A stretch of DNA of 52,683 bases from Nitrosomonas sp. (GTDB lineage Bacteria; Pseudomonadota; Gammaproteobacteria; Burkholderiales; Nitrosomonadaceae). The notes below the pieces were generated by a model. It ran no database searches, was not told the origin of the DNA, and saw only the letters and a list, made by a program, of their open reading frames with translations. Below are positions 18,248 through 27,814 of this stretch, piece after piece. Where the stretch lies: the NCBI GenBank assembly GCA_028577615.1, contig JAJSDU010000020.1, forward strand, positions 1-52,683, read 5' to 3'. The position numbers and the translations under genes are program-made. Positions within the stretch are counted from its first letter, which is position 1. Each line of letters begins with the position of its first letter.

Positions 18248-20515
18248 ATGTCGAAACGCGTCCGGCAGATACTCCTCGGTATCTTTACAGGCCTGCTTGG
18301 CTGCTTTATCTATCTGACGCCGCAGGGCTGGGCGCTTGAGGAGAGATACGGTCTCTACTGGCTGTTTCAGTTTCGCGGCGCGATACCCCCACCCGATGAA
18401 GTCATGGTTGTCGCGATTGACCGGCCGTCGGCAAACCAGCTGGGATTGCCGGTTTCGCCGAATTTCTGGCCGTGGCCCAGGGACATTCATGCGCGCCTGA
18501 TTGATCGCCTGGCCAGCGCCGGCGCTCAGATCATTGTACTGGATCTGATCTTTCATACGCCTGGCGCAAATCCCGGGCACGACCGGCAACTGGCGCAAGC
18601 CATCAGAAATGCGGGCAATGTCATCATCGTCGAACGATTGCACAGTGAGCTGCTCGCTTTAACCGATAACCAGACCGATGCATTGCAATTCAGGCTGATC
18701 AAGGAAGAAAGCATACCGCTGTTGCCCGAGTTCACGGATGCAGTCTTTGCGCACGCGCCTTTCCCGCTGCCGGACAAGCCGCGCATCAACGCCTACTGGG
18801 CGTTCAAACCAGGCATGGGCGATGCGCCGACGATTCCCGCGATTGTATTCCAGACTTACGCGTTGCAGATTTATGATGACCTGGTGGCGCTGCTGCGCAC
18901 AATCCGGGCGCCGGACATTGATCAATTACCGCAGCAGCGCCATCAGATCAGCGACATGGAAACCGTTATATTTTTTCTGCGGCAGTTGTTTACCGATCAT
19001 CCGGATATCAGGCAACGCATCGTTTCAGAACTGCACGCAAGCCGCCTGGATGACCGGAAAAAACAGCTGATCGCGTCACTGATGAAGGTATACGCCAGCG
19101 ACGGTGCGCATTACCTGAATTTTTACGGTCCGCCGCGCAGTATCCACACTGTTCCGTATTATCAGATCGTGCAATCCGCCGAAGGTGATGAAGCATCACT
19201 GAACACGCTGCGCGCACATGTCGCGGGTAAAGTCGTTTTTGTCGGCCTGTCCGCAACCACGCAGTCGGAAAACGAACTGATCCGGGATGCCTATCACACT
19301 GTATTTACCGACCCGGAAGGCGTGAAAATCAGCGGTGTGGAAATCGCCGCCACAGCCTTTGCCAACCTGCTTGAAAACAAACCCGTCAAACCTTTTCCTT
19401 ATGGCGGCAGCCTGGGATTGCTGTTCAGCATGGGATTGATGCTGGGCATGATCCTTCCCGCGCTGACCAATCGTGCGCTGATCGCCATCAGCGCAGCCCT
19501 TGCCGGAACCTATGCGTTGTCTGCCGGGCTGCTCTTCACGCAGACCGACATCTGGCTGCCGCTGATCACGCCGCTTTTCATCGTCATTCCCGGCGCAACC
19601 GCGGGCGCGGTTCTCCTCAAATATCTCGCCGCCCGGCAGGAACGCGATCAATTGCTGGCGCTGTTCGGCCAGTTTACGCCTGGACGTGTCGTCGCAGACA
19701 TGACCCGGCATATGGATTCCATACAGCATAAAGACCAGATCGTTTCTGGCGCATGTTTGCTCACCGATGTGGAAGGCTATACCACGCTCGCCGAAGAGAT
19801 GGACGTGCGGCAACTGAAAACGCTGCTGGATGATTATTTTGCCATCCTGTCCCGCTCCGTGCGGGAAAACAATGGCGTTGTTTCCGAAAAAACCGGCGAT
19901 GCCCTGCTGGCAGTCTGGGAAGCCGCAAAAAACGAAGCAGCCAGCAGGATCCTGCGCGAACAGGCCTGCGCGGCAGGGCTTGCCATACTAAACAATGTCA
20001 ACCGGTTCAATCGTGAAGGCAGCCATCCCGCGATGCCGACACGTATCGGCATTCATTTTGGCGAATTGCTGATCAGTAAATTCGGTTCCAGCGCACGCGA
20101 AAATTATATCTACCGTACGGTCGGCGATCTCGTCAACACGACCAGCCGCATCGAAGCGATCAACAAGCGCCTGGGTACGAGGCTGCTGGTTACGCATGAA
20201 GTACTCGACGGGATCAATCGCTTTCTGACGCGCCCATTGGGCGTTTTTCGATTCGCCGGCAAATCCTTGCCGGTTCAACTGCACGAACTGGTCGCCCACA
20301 GACAGACCGCCAGCGAAGCGCAAATGCTACTGTGTGAAATGTTCGCGGCGGCGTTGACCGCCTGGACACAGCAACGGATTGACGCGATCGAAAAATGGCA
20401 GAACATTCTCGCGCGTTTCCCGAACGATGGCCCCACACGATTTTATCTTGATATCTGCCGGCAATCCCCGCCAGAACAATGGAATCCGGTTATCAGACTG
20501 TCAGAAAAATCTTGA
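18248..20515 (+). CDS. CHASE2-domain class III adenylate/guanylate cyclase
   Basis: A 755-residue inner-membrane signalling protein. An N-terminal helix (about 6-29) leads into a periplasmic CHASE2 sensor (about 30-360; DEVMVVAIDRPS, WPWPRDIHARLIDRL, QIIVLDLIF). Three membrane helices follow at about 388-455, and the C-terminal class III cyclase domain lies at about 495-690. The two metal-binding aspartates are present in LLTDVEGYT and EKTGDALLAVW, and the transition-state asparagine and arginine in VGDLVNTTSRIE, so it should be active. Whether it makes cAMP or cGMP cannot be read with confidence. The gene precedes a FecR-TPR-barrel gene by 238 bases, an association that I know from related bacteria. 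ATG at 18248. Confidence 0.92.
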   Translation: MSKRVRQILLGIFTGLLGCFIYLTPQGWALEERYGLYWLFQFRGAIPPPDEVMVVAIDRPSANQLGLPVSPNFWPWPRDIHARLIDRLASAGAQIIVLDLIFHTPGANPGHDRQLAQAIRNAGNVIIVERLHSELLALTDNQTDALQFRLIKEESIPLLPEFTDAVFAHAPFPLPDKPRINAYWAFKPGMGDAPTIPAIVFQTYALQIYDDLVALLRTIRAPDIDQLPQQRHQISDMETVIFFLRQLFTDHPDIRQRIVSELHASRLDDRKKQLIASLMKVYASDGAHYLNFYGPPRSIHTVPYYQIVQSAEGDEASLNTLRAHVAGKVVFVGLSATTQSENELIRDAYHTVFTDPEGVKISGVEIAATAFANLLENKPVKPFPYGGSLGLLFSMGLMLGMILPALTNRALIAISAALAGTYALSAGLLFTQTDIWLPLITPLFIVIPGATAGAVLLKYLAARQERDQLLALFGQFTPGRVVADMTRHMDSIQHKDQIVSGACLLTDVEGYTTLAEEMDVRQLKTLLDDYFAILSRSVRENNGVVSEKTGDALLAVWEAAKNEAASRILREQACAAGLAILNNVNRFNREGSHPAMPTRIGIHFGELLISKFGSSARENYIYRTVGDLVNTTSRIEAINKRLGTRLLVTHEVLDGINRFLTRPLGVFRFAGKSLPVQLHELVAHRQTASEAQMLLCEMFAAALTAWTQQRIDAIEKWQNILARFPNDGPTRFYLDICRQSPPEQWNPVIRLSEKS

Positions 20516-20753
20516 ACCGTGATAACACCGCGCCATGTGATAATTCTCACCGACAACACAGTCGCATCAAGCCAGACTTTTAAATCAGCGGGGATTCCAC
20601 CGGTAAATATGCGCTCGCAGCATTCCTGCATGAATTATAAAAAATTCATCAAAATCAGGTTATTACATATTTTTGAATCAGATTGCCAAAATTTTTTTTT
20701 GTTAAGCTATTCTTTAAGGTGCTGTATTAATCGAAAGCTGTGCTTATGACACG

Positions 20754-23700
20754 ATGAATATTCAGCAAACGCCACTCATTCGAGCAGCAGGTAACCGGAT
20801 TTATTTTCTGGTTCTCGCCGCTATTGTCCTCGCGCCATTCATGCTGATACGCAGCGCGCTGGGAGCCGACGCCTGTACTGTACGCGCTGCGCAGGTGGTA
20901 TCCGTTCAGGGGATTGTCGAAGTGCGCCGCCATCAGTCCGCATCCTGGGAGCCTGCCGTGCTCGAGACGCAGCTCTGCGCCGGGGATTCGCTGCGGGTAC
21001 GCACGCACAGCCGCGCCGCCATCCGCCTCAATAACGACAGTGTCATGCGGCTTGATCAGCGTACGACGATCACCATCCCTGAAAGCGAAGAAAACAAAAT
21101 CACCGCGCTGATCGACCTGATCAGGGGCGCGATGCATATTATCACGCGCACGCCGTTGCCGTTCAAAGTCAGAACCCCCTTTCTGAACGCGGGCGTGGAA
21201 GGCACGGAATTTTCCGTTGAAGTGGAAGCCGATCATGCGCGGGTGGTCATTTTCGAAGGCCGTGTTTCCGCCAGCAACGAGCATGGCGACGTGATGCTGA
21301 CCGGCCATGAAACGGCAATCGCATATCAACACCGGCCGCCGCTGAAAGCAATCATCGCCAGACCGCTGGACGCCGTGCAGTGGGCGCTTTACTACCCGGC
21401 GATTATCGGCTATCACCGGAATCAAGGCAGCGCTGACCCCGGCGATGCGATGCAACAGGCTGAGTACCTGTTGTCCGTCGGTCAGGCGGATGAAGCTGCG
21501 GTTGTCATCAATCGCCTGCTCGCCGATAACCCGGCCGATAGCGCGGCCACCGCGCTGCTATCCATTATTGCTGTTGTCCGGAACGACAGGGATCGCGCGC
21601 TTGAACTGGCGCATCAGGCTGTCCGGCATGACAATTTATCCACACCCGCCCGACTTGCGCTTTCCTACGCGCAACAGGCCGCTTTCGACATTGACGCGGC
21701 GCTGGCCAGCCTGAAACAGGCGGTCAGCCTCGATCCGCTGAATGCATTGATCTGGGCAAGGCTGTCCGAGTTGCAGATGTCCGTCGGCGAACTCGATCAG
21801 GCGCTGGCGTCGGCTCAGGAGGCCGTCAATTTGAATCCGGTCATCGCCAAAACACAGACCGTCCTGGGGTTCGCTCACTTGTTGAAGATAAACACAAATG
21901 AAGCCGAATCGATTTTTCATGAAGCCATACTGCTTGATCAGGCCGATCCCATGCCACGGCTTGGCCTGGGACTGGCGCTCATCCGCGAGGGACAGCTGGA
22001 AGCGGGGCGTATTGAGCTCGAGATTGCCGCCAGTCTCGATCCTGGCAACGCACTGATCCGCAGTTATCTGGGCAAGGCGTATTTCGAGGAAAAACGGTAT
22101 TCACTCGCCGAAACGCAATTTGAACTGGCCAAAGCATTGGATCCACGCGACCCGACACCCTGGTTTTACGACGCCATACAGAAACAAACGCAGAACCGGC
22201 CGGTAGAAGCGCTGCAGGATATTCAGAAATCGATCGAACTGAACGATAACCGCGCCGTTTACCGTTCCAGATTGCTACTGGATCAGGATCAGGCCGGACG
22301 CGGATCGAGTCTGGCGCGCATTTACGACAACCTCGGCTTCGACAAACGCGCCATCATGGAAACCGCCCAATCGCTGAGTCACGACCCATCCAATCATTCC
22401 GCGCATCGATTTTTGTCTGATACTTATGCCAGAATTCCACGGCACGAAGCCGCCCGCGTCAGCGAATTGCTGCAAGCCCAGCTGATGCAGCCGATTAATG
22501 TCAATCCGGTTCAGCCCCGCCTGGCTGTCGCGGATCTGAACATCATCACCAGCACGGGACCCTCCGGAGCCGGTTTCAATGAATTTGCGCCGTTGATGGA
22601 ACGCAATCGTTCACAATTTGTAGCGTCCGGCTTTGGCGGTAATAACAGCACGTTCGGTAACGAAATTGTCTTTTCAAAACTCTATGAACGCACATCGGTC
22701 AGCCTGGGTCAGTTTCATTACCAGAGCGATGGCTTGCGAACCAATAATGACCAGAACCACGATATTCTCAATGCGTTTATACAGCATGCCGTCACGCCGA
22801 AACTCAATATTCAGGCGGAAGTGCGGACACGATCGACCGATCAGGGCAATTTATCGCTCGATTTTGACAGAAATACGGACAATCCACGCGCGCCGCAAAA
22901 TCGGTTTCGTAGAAACATAGACGAAAATACTGCGCGGATTGGTGCCAGATATGATCTGGCGGTTAACCAGCATATCCTGTTATCCGGACAATATCTCAAC
23001 AGAAAAAGTGAGAATATCGACCCTTCGCCTATAAATCCTTCACCACTCATCAATGATTTCAGCAATTTCGAAACGCTGGCAAGAAATGAAGGATATCAGA
23101 CAGAAGCACAGTACCAATTGCGCAATACTGGTTTTAATGTCATCGCCGGGGGCGGGAATTATGACATTTATGTCAATCGCAGTGTCACAGACAGAAATTT
23201 AACCAATGACCTGGTTTCCAATGCCGCAAAACAGCATTTTAATATCGACAGAACCAATGGATACCTATACTCAAACCTGAACTATGGTTCAATTCTGACT
23301 GCAACGCTGGGTTTTAGTTATGATGCTTATATGGAAAGAGATTTATCGATTAACCGATTTAACCCAAAAATCGGCCTGCAATGGAATATGGCTGACAACT
23401 TAAGACTGCGAGTGGCCTGGATCGAAGCTGTTAAAGCACCGCTAACCGCTAGCCAGACAATTGAACCCACGCAGGTTTCCGGTTTTAATCAATTATATGA
23501 TGATATCAACGGTACGCAGTCACGCCGGATTGGAATAGGGTTGGATGGACATTACAGGAAAAGAATATTCAGTGGTTTTGAAATATCGAGCCGCGATCTG
23601 CAGGTTCCTTTGTTTTTTCAAAACAGGGCTTTCCTGAATGATCAAAAGGAAAAACTTTATCGTGCATACTTATATGGTTTGCCTGATAATAAATGGGCGG

Positions 23701-24080
23701 TAAAAAGTGAAATTCAGTACGAGCAATTTTCTCGAAATGAAACAATAACAGGGCCACGCACCATAGATACGCTCAGCATACCTGTCAACCTCAGCTATTT
23801 TAATTTTCATGGATTGTTTTTCAGTTTGACCGGCACATTTGTACGGCAGGAAATCGATCGCCTGGATAATGTCAACAATAGAACCGAAAATTTTTTTCTC
23901 TTTGACGCATCTCTGGGCTATAGACTACCCAACCGAAGAGGCATTATCAGCCTGGATGCCAGAAATCTGTTCGATCAATCTTTTTTATTCAGAAACCTGC
24001 ATTTTCAGACCGCGGAACCCATCAATCCGATCTACCTGCCTGCAAGAACAATTTTCACACGCTTCACTTTAAATTTTTAA
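20754..24080 (+). CDS. FecR domain - TPR - outer-membrane beta-barrel fusion protein
   Basis: An 1108-residue protein with three parts. A signal sequence (about 15-37, ending near ALGADA) leads to a periplasmic FecR domain at about 45-200 (VVSVQGIVEVRR, LCAGDSLRVRTHSRAAIRLNNDSVMRLD, VEGTEFSVEV). Then comes a TPR array at about 225-560 with many A-x-x-L-x-x-A helices and DP-type turns, such as ALDPRDPTPWFY. The C-terminal ~500 residues alternate polar and hydrophobic strands as in outer-membrane barrels, with GYRLPNRRGIISLDARNLFDQ resembling TonB-dependent receptors, and end in a terminal phenylalanine. There is no plug domain or TonB box. It is probably an outer-membrane protein with a large periplasmic sensing or scaffold arm. 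The lipoprotein 13 bases downstream is likely co-expressed. The substrate is unknown. Confidence 0.85.
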   Translation: MNIQQTPLIRAAGNRIYFLVLAAIVLAPFMLIRSALGADACTVRAAQVVSVQGIVEVRRHQSASWEPAVLETQLCAGDSLRVRTHSRAAIRLNNDSVMRLDQRTTITIPESEENKITALIDLIRGAMHIITRTPLPFKVRTPFLNAGVEGTEFSVEVEADHARVVIFEGRVSASNEHGDVMLTGHETAIAYQHRPPLKAIIARPLDAVQWALYYPAIIGYHRNQGSADPGDAMQQAEYLLSVGQADEAAVVINRLLADNPADSAATALLSIIAVVRNDRDRALELAHQAVRHDNLSTPARLALSYAQQAAFDIDAALASLKQAVSLDPLNALIWARLSELQMSVGELDQALASAQEAVNLNPVIAKTQTVLGFAHLLKINTNEAESIFHEAILLDQADPMPRLGLGLALIREGQLEAGRIELEIAASLDPGNALIRSYLGKAYFEEKRYSLAETQFELAKALDPRDPTPWFYDAIQKQTQNRPVEALQDIQKSIELNDNRAVYRSRLLLDQDQAGRGSSLARIYDNLGFDKRAIMETAQSLSHDPSNHSAHRFLSDTYARIPRHEAARVSELLQAQLMQPINVNPVQPRLAVADLNIITSTGPSGAGFNEFAPLMERNRSQFVASGFGGNNSTFGNEIVFSKLYERTSVSLGQFHYQSDGLRTNNDQNHDILNAFIQHAVTPKLNIQAEVRTRSTDQGNLSLDFDRNTDNPRAPQNRFRRNIDENTARIGARYDLAVNQHILLSGQYLNRKSENIDPSPINPSPLINDFSNFETLARNEGYQTEAQYQLRNTGFNVIAGGGNYDIYVNRSVTDRNLTNDLVSNAAKQHFNIDRTNGYLYSNLNYGSILTATLGFSYDAYMERDLSINRFNPKIGLQWNMADNLRLRVAWIEAVKAPLTASQTIEPTQVSGFNQLYDDINGTQSRRIGIGLDGHYRKRIFSGFEISSRDLQVPLFFQNRAFLNDQKEKLYRAYLYGLPDNKWAVKSEIQYEQFSRNETITGPRTIDTLSIPVNLSYFNFHGLFFSLTGTFVRQEIDRLDNVNNRTENFFLFDASLGYRLPNRRGIISLDARNLFDQSFLFRNLHFQTAEPINPIYLPARTIFTRFTLNF

Positions 24081-24093
24081 AAGGAGAACCTCA

Positions 24094-24510
24094 ATGCATA
24101 GCATCAGAAAAATGGTATTGTCTTTCACTGTTCTGCTGACAGCGCTTACACTGGTCAGTTGCAAAAGCGGTGAATATGATAGAGATCATCGGCAGTCGCG
24201 TGACGCTACGACGCTGATCGCCGTCGATCGATTACCCCCTGAAATTGCAAAAAGACTGGAAGAAAAAGGGGACGACGTCGGTTTCCTGATCGTTCACGAC
24301 ATAAAAACAGGCAATGTGCGGCTGCTGCTGCGCGAGGACGATGAATATAACGTGCTCAATGATGAGGAGAAAAGAGCGTTTTTCTCAAAACCGAGAACAC
24401 ATATCAAAACTACAAAAGTCATGATAGAAACAGTGGAAGTAAATCCAAAATGCCAGATTATCTATATCGATGGATCGGCCGAGGTTGTGTGCAAACATTC
24501 CAAGCTGTAA
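24094..24510 (+). CDS. small lipoprotein of unknown function
   Basis: A 138-residue protein with an N-terminal signal peptide ending in the lipobox LVSC (Cys about residue 23), so it should be lipid-anchored. The residue after the cysteine is lysine, not aspartate, which favours transport to the outer membrane. The mature part is charged (RDHRQSRDATTLIAVDRL, LREDDEYNVLNDEEKRAFF) and contains cysteines at about 120 and 133 that could form a disulfide. I do not recognise the family. AAGGAG lies a few bases upstream of ATG 24094, and the gene follows the FecR-TPR-barrel gene by 13 bases, so the two are almost certainly one transcript. Confidence 0.75.
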   Translation: MHSIRKMVLSFTVLLTALTLVSCKSGEYDRDHRQSRDATTLIAVDRLPPEIAKRLEEKGDDVGFLIVHDIKTGNVRLLLREDDEYNVLNDEEKRAFFSKPRTHIKTTKVMIETVEVNPKCQIIYIDGSAEVVCKHSKL

Positions 24511-24528
24511 CGTTCATTTAAAAAGGCC

Positions 24529-24562
24529 ATTATCATAGGCGCGTTTGGGCGTCTATGATAAT
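24529..24562. terminator. hairpin after the lipoprotein gene
   Basis: ATTATCATAGGC and GTCTATGATAAT pair over 12 bases (one G-T) around a 10-base loop. It lies 18 bases beyond the lipoprotein stop and between convergent genes. There is no run of T after it, so it may be a weak or factor-dependent terminator. Confidence 0.55.
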
Positions 24563-24619
24563 TCGATTGAAAGCAGCAAGACTTCAGGTAGTGATCATCA
24601 ACATGATTTCGTAATCTTA

Positions 24620-25381
24620 TTAATGGATTACCAGTGCATCGCCCAGATAACTGGAATCGAATAATCCTACCGTAAAATCATCCTGTATGAAGTGATTATG
24701 CAGATACACGGCCTCATCAATGACTAAATCCAGTAATTCCTCATCGGTCCATGCAGGCGTTGGTGGCGCATCGTTCAAGGCGACAGAAAGCAATGCCCGG
24801 AAATCATCCGGGTTGCCGCTTTCCGGAAATGCTTTGATCTGACTCAGTTCCACTTGATCAAAGCGAGAAAACATGTTGATCAACGTACCATAGAAAATGG
24901 ATTCTATATTCTCATCGGTCGCAGGTATATCACCTAATCGGGATATGCCCAGTTCATCAGCATCATAGACGCCATCAGCAGGCTGGAAATCGTATCTGGC
25001 TGTAAATGGAAAATCATATACATCCGGAAACTCGGTCAGCGGTTGAACTTGCTCCCTGAGCGAGTCTGTCGATAAAACACCTGTCTGACTGTTAAATCCA
25101 ACCAAATCTTCCAACAAACCGATATCGGTATTGAAAAGAATGCTCGTATGATCCAGTCTTCCTGGGTCAAAATCAGCGCCCGCAAAATAATCATCAATAA
25201 CAGAGACAGGAGCATCGGTAATTTCATGCAACATCGCCTGAGTTACGCCATATTCCCGCGCCGTGACATAGATGACTTCCGGTTGATCGATATTGGCGAA
25301 AATAAAATCCAGAGCCTGCTGTACTGTCACTCCAAATTTAGCCAGATGTGCTTCTGCTGATATAAACTGCTTTCTCGACAT
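24620..25381 (-). CDS. acidic protein of unknown family, paralogue 2 of a tandem pair
   Basis: A 253-residue acidic protein without signal peptide or membrane helix. It is clearly related along its length to the protein encoded just upstream (25416-26159). Both share an N-terminal module HLAKFGVTV-Q/E-QA-DFI-ANVDQPE, then A-EY/F-VT-AML-EIT and a VI-DYFA segment. They also share a central Y-DGVYDADELG-type block, with aspartates that could bind calcium, then ESI/LFYG-LI-MFS and a C-terminal V-DEAV-L-N-F/L-ED. I do not know a named family. The absence of a signal peptide with high acidity is seen in type I secretion substrates, but no RTX repeats are present. ATG at 25379-25381. Confidence 0.65.
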   Translation of the reverse strand: MSRKQFISAEAHLAKFGVTVQQALDFIFANIDQPEVIYVTAREYGVTQAMLHEITDAPVSVIDDYFAGADFDPGRLDHTSILFNTDIGLLEDLVGFNSQTGVLSTDSLREQVQPLTEFPDVYDFPFTARYDFQPADGVYDADELGISRLGDIPATDENIESIFYGTLINMFSRFDQVELSQIKAFPESGNPDDFRALLSVALNDAPPTPAWTDEELLDLVIDEAVYLHNHFIQDDFTVGLFDSSYLGDALVIH

Positions 25382-25415
25382 GAACCCTTTTCCTTACTCT
25401 AATTAAAAACCGATT

Positions 25416-26159
25416 CTAAGCGACGGCCAGTCCCAGGAAACTCTGATCGAGCACGCCGACAATGGTGCTATCTTCGACAAGTTCATTAATTAGAATCACT
25501 GCCTCGTTGACAACCAGTCTCACCATCACATCGTCCGGCCAAGGAACTATTGCCGGGATATCTTTAAACGCTTCGAGGGCAAATGCCTGGAAATCATCAG
25601 ATTCCCGCCTCTCAGTAACTGGAAACGAAACGATGGGTGTTAATTCTGACGTATCCAGCGCAGAAAACATTTTAATTAATGAACCATAAAACAGCGATTC
25701 GATGCTCGCGATGGTGGCCGATACATTACTCAACGTGGCTACGCCCAATTCTTCCGCATCGTAAATGCCATCGTCATCCTGAAACGGAAATTGCGGACCA
25801 AACACAGCATCATATTGTGAAGGATCGTTGAGTGCCTGCTGTACAAACCCCCTTAATGATTCATTCGACAGAATGCCGGTTCGCGTGTTAAGTGTGATTA
25901 AAGAACTTAAAGCACCCGGATCCGAATTGATCAGAATATGCGTATCATTCAGTTCGCCGGTATCCAGATTGAAGGACGCAAAATAATCATTGATTACCGC
26001 GGTTGAGAATTGGGTTATTTCGCTGAGCATTGCGGTGGTTACCGCGAATTCCTCGGCTGTGTCGAATATTATTTCAGGCTGATCGACGTTGGCAATGATA
26101 AAGTCATAGGCCTGTTCAACGGTTACGCCAAATTTAGCCAGGTGCGTTGCTGCTGACAT
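25416..26159 (-). CDS. acidic protein of unknown family, paralogue 1 of a tandem pair
   Basis: A 247-residue acidic protein, tandem paralogue of the next gene downstream, with 34 bases between them. The N-terminal module (about residues 3-75: HLAKFGVTVEQAYDFII, TAMLSEITQFSTAVINDYFA) is the best conserved part. The central block DDDGIYDAEELGVATL resembles an EF-hand-like acidic loop, followed by SIESLFYGSLIKMFSALDTSEL. There is no signal peptide. The start ATG at 26157-26159 has a strong GGAGGAA ribosome site, better than that of its paralogue. The function is unknown; the duplication suggests recent expansion of a lineage-specific family. Confidence 0.65.
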   Translation of the reverse strand: MSAATHLAKFGVTVEQAYDFIIANVDQPEIIFDTAEEFAVTTAMLSEITQFSTAVINDYFASFNLDTGELNDTHILINSDPGALSSLITLNTRTGILSNESLRGFVQQALNDPSQYDAVFGPQFPFQDDDGIYDAEELGVATLSNVSATIASIESLFYGSLIKMFSALDTSELTPIVSFPVTERRESDDFQAFALEAFKDIPAIVPWPDDVMVRLVVNEAVILINELVEDSTIVGVLDQSFLGLAVA

Positions 26160-26289
26160 GCTGTGTTCCTCCGATCGCGTTTACAGGATAGTGTTGCAAT
26201 TATAGATATAGCGCGTATATCAAAATCGGTTTCCATTATTCATCAGCTTTTTCCAGCACATAAACCAATGAATATTTGAATTTCTGCTG

Positions 26290-26727
26290 TCAATCCGTCG
26301 CCCGCGCCAGACTGAAATTATAAACCAGGAAATACCCCCCGCGTTCAACCAGCGTAATGTTAAGACTCACCGGTCCCGTCGAATAATCCGCAATGCCGGA
26401 ATAGTTGATGCGTTTATCGCCAAACAGAGAAAAAACGCTCGCAGTGCGTGAAAAGTTGAGTTCGTTGATGGAATAAAACCAGCCAAATTCCCGATACCGG
26501 TCAAGTAGCTGTTTTAACTGTTCATCGGTAGTGGTTTCTCTGGCTTCGGGGGCCAGATGCCGCAACAGCGGTTCTTCCTGCCAGGTGGATATCTCTGTCA
26601 GAATTTGCGCCACCGCGGGTTCGGCTGTCTTGCTGTAGAAACGCTGCTCACTGTTGGTGTGAACATACAGCATAAAGACAATAATCACTAATACCGCTGT
26701 GATAAGACGTAGTGTTTGGATTTGCAT
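26290..26727 (-). CDS. membrane-anchored periplasmic protein of unknown function
   Basis: A 145-residue protein with one N-terminal hydrophobic helix (about 6-24, LRLITAVLVIIVFMLYVHT) and no lipobox or clear cleavage site, so it is probably anchored in the inner membrane with a periplasmic domain. That domain has an alpha/beta pattern: a helix LLRHLAPEARETTTDEQLKQLLDRYREFG, then strands NELNFSRTASVFSLFG and PVSLNITLVERGGYFLVYNFSLARA. This resembles small NTF2-like domains, but I cannot name a family. It lies 32 bases after the ruvB stop on the same strand, so it may be the last gene of the yebC-ruvCAB transcript. Confidence 0.65.
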   Translation of the reverse strand: MQIQTLRLITAVLVIIVFMLYVHTNSEQRFYSKTAEPAVAQILTEISTWQEEPLLRHLAPEARETTTDEQLKQLLDRYREFGWFYSINELNFSRTASVFSLFGDKRINYSGIADYSTGPVSLNITLVERGGYFLVYNFSLARATD

Positions 26728-26759
26728 AATTCACAGAATCAAGGAAATTGATCAACAAA

Positions 26760-27806
26760 TCAGGAATGGCTCTCTTCCCACAACTCACCCGGCAGGCCAT
26801 TTCCGGGCAGGGGAATATCGAAATGACGAAACGCGATGATCGTTGCCATTCGTCCGCGTGGCGTCCGTTTCAAATACCCTTGCTGAATAAGGTATGGCTC
26901 CAGTACATCTTCGATGGTATCGCGTTCCTCGCCGATAGCCGCCGCCAGATTGTCAACGCCGACCGGACCGCCACCAAATTTTTCCATCACAGCCAGTAAT
27001 AATTTGCGATCCATGATATCCAGCCCGATCGCATCGACATCGAGCATGTCGAGCGCCGCATCGGCGATCTGGCGATTGACCTGTCCATCCGCACGAACTT
27101 CGGCAAAATCGCGCACACGGCGCAGCAGGCGGTTGGCGATACGCGGAGTGCCACGCGATCGCCGTGCAATTTCAAACGCGCCTTCCGGCGTCATTTGCAC
27201 ATTCAACAATCCCGCTGAACGCATGACTATCCGACTGAGTTCCTCCGCACTGTAAAACTCCAGCCGCGAAACGATGCCAAAACGATCCCGCAGGGGATTG
27301 GTCAACATGCCGGCGCGTGTGGTGGCGCCCACCAGTGTAAAAGGCGGCAGATCCAGTTTTACTGAACGCGCGGCAGGCCCCTCGCCGATCATGATATCCA
27401 GTTGATAATCTTCAAGGGCGGGATAGAGTATTTCTTCAACCACGGGAGACAAACGGTGTATCTCGTCGACAAAGAGCACATCATGCGGCTCCAGATTGGT
27501 CAGCAACGCCGCGAGATCGCCGGGCCGTTCAAGTACCGGTCCGGAAGTATGGCGCAGACTGACACCCATTTCTCGGGCAATGATATGCGCCAGTGTTGTT
27601 TTTCCCAGACCAGGAGGACCGAACAGCAGCACGTGATCAAGCGCTTCTTTACGGCGCCGGGCCGCTTCGATGAAGATCTGTAATTGCCCCCTGATTTTTT
27701 CCTGGCCAACATATTCATCAAGCTGCTTGGGACGCAGCGCGCGCTCCAGCAATTCCTCCTGAGAAGAGGCGGCAGAAGCGGTAATCAAACGGTCTGTTTC
27801 TATCAT
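26760..27806 (-). CDS. ruvB: RuvB Holliday junction branch migration helicase
   Basis: A 348-residue AAA+ ATPase. The N-terminal [16 protein letters not shown] is followed by the Walker A motif GPPGLGKTT, Walker [13 protein letters not shown], sensor 1 [10 protein letters not shown], the arginine finger region LRDRFGI, and the winged-helix domain with [12 protein letters not shown] near the C-terminus. RuvB forms hexameric rings that pump DNA through the RuvA-bound Holliday junction. I chose ATG 27806 (MIETDRL) over a TTG two codons earlier. It lies 8 bases after ruvA and belongs to the yebC-ruvCAB operon. All motifs are intact. Confidence 0.97.
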   Translation of the reverse strand: MIETDRLITASAASSQEELLERALRPKQLDEYVGQEKIRGQLQIFIEAARRRKEALDHVLLFGPPGLGKTTLAHIIAREMGVSLRHTSGPVLERPGDLAALLTNLEPHDVLFVDEIHRLSPVVEEILYPALEDYQLDIMIGEGPAARSVKLDLPPFTLVGATTRAGMLTNPLRDRFGIVSRLEFYSAEELSRIVMRSAGLLNVQMTPEGAFEIARRSRGTPRIANRLLRRVRDFAEVRADGQVNRQIADAALDMLDVDAIGLDIMDRKLLLAVMEKFGGGPVGVDNLAAAIGEERDTIEDVLEPYLIQQGYLKRTPRGRMATIIAFRHFDIPLPGNGLPGELWEESHS

Positions 27807-27814
27807 TGTCAATG

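Noticed and set aside
20683-20713. Promoter candidate TTGCCA / TATTCT upstream of the FecR-TPR-barrel gene
   Set aside because: The spacing is 19 bases and both boxes are weak; not strong enough to list as a feature.
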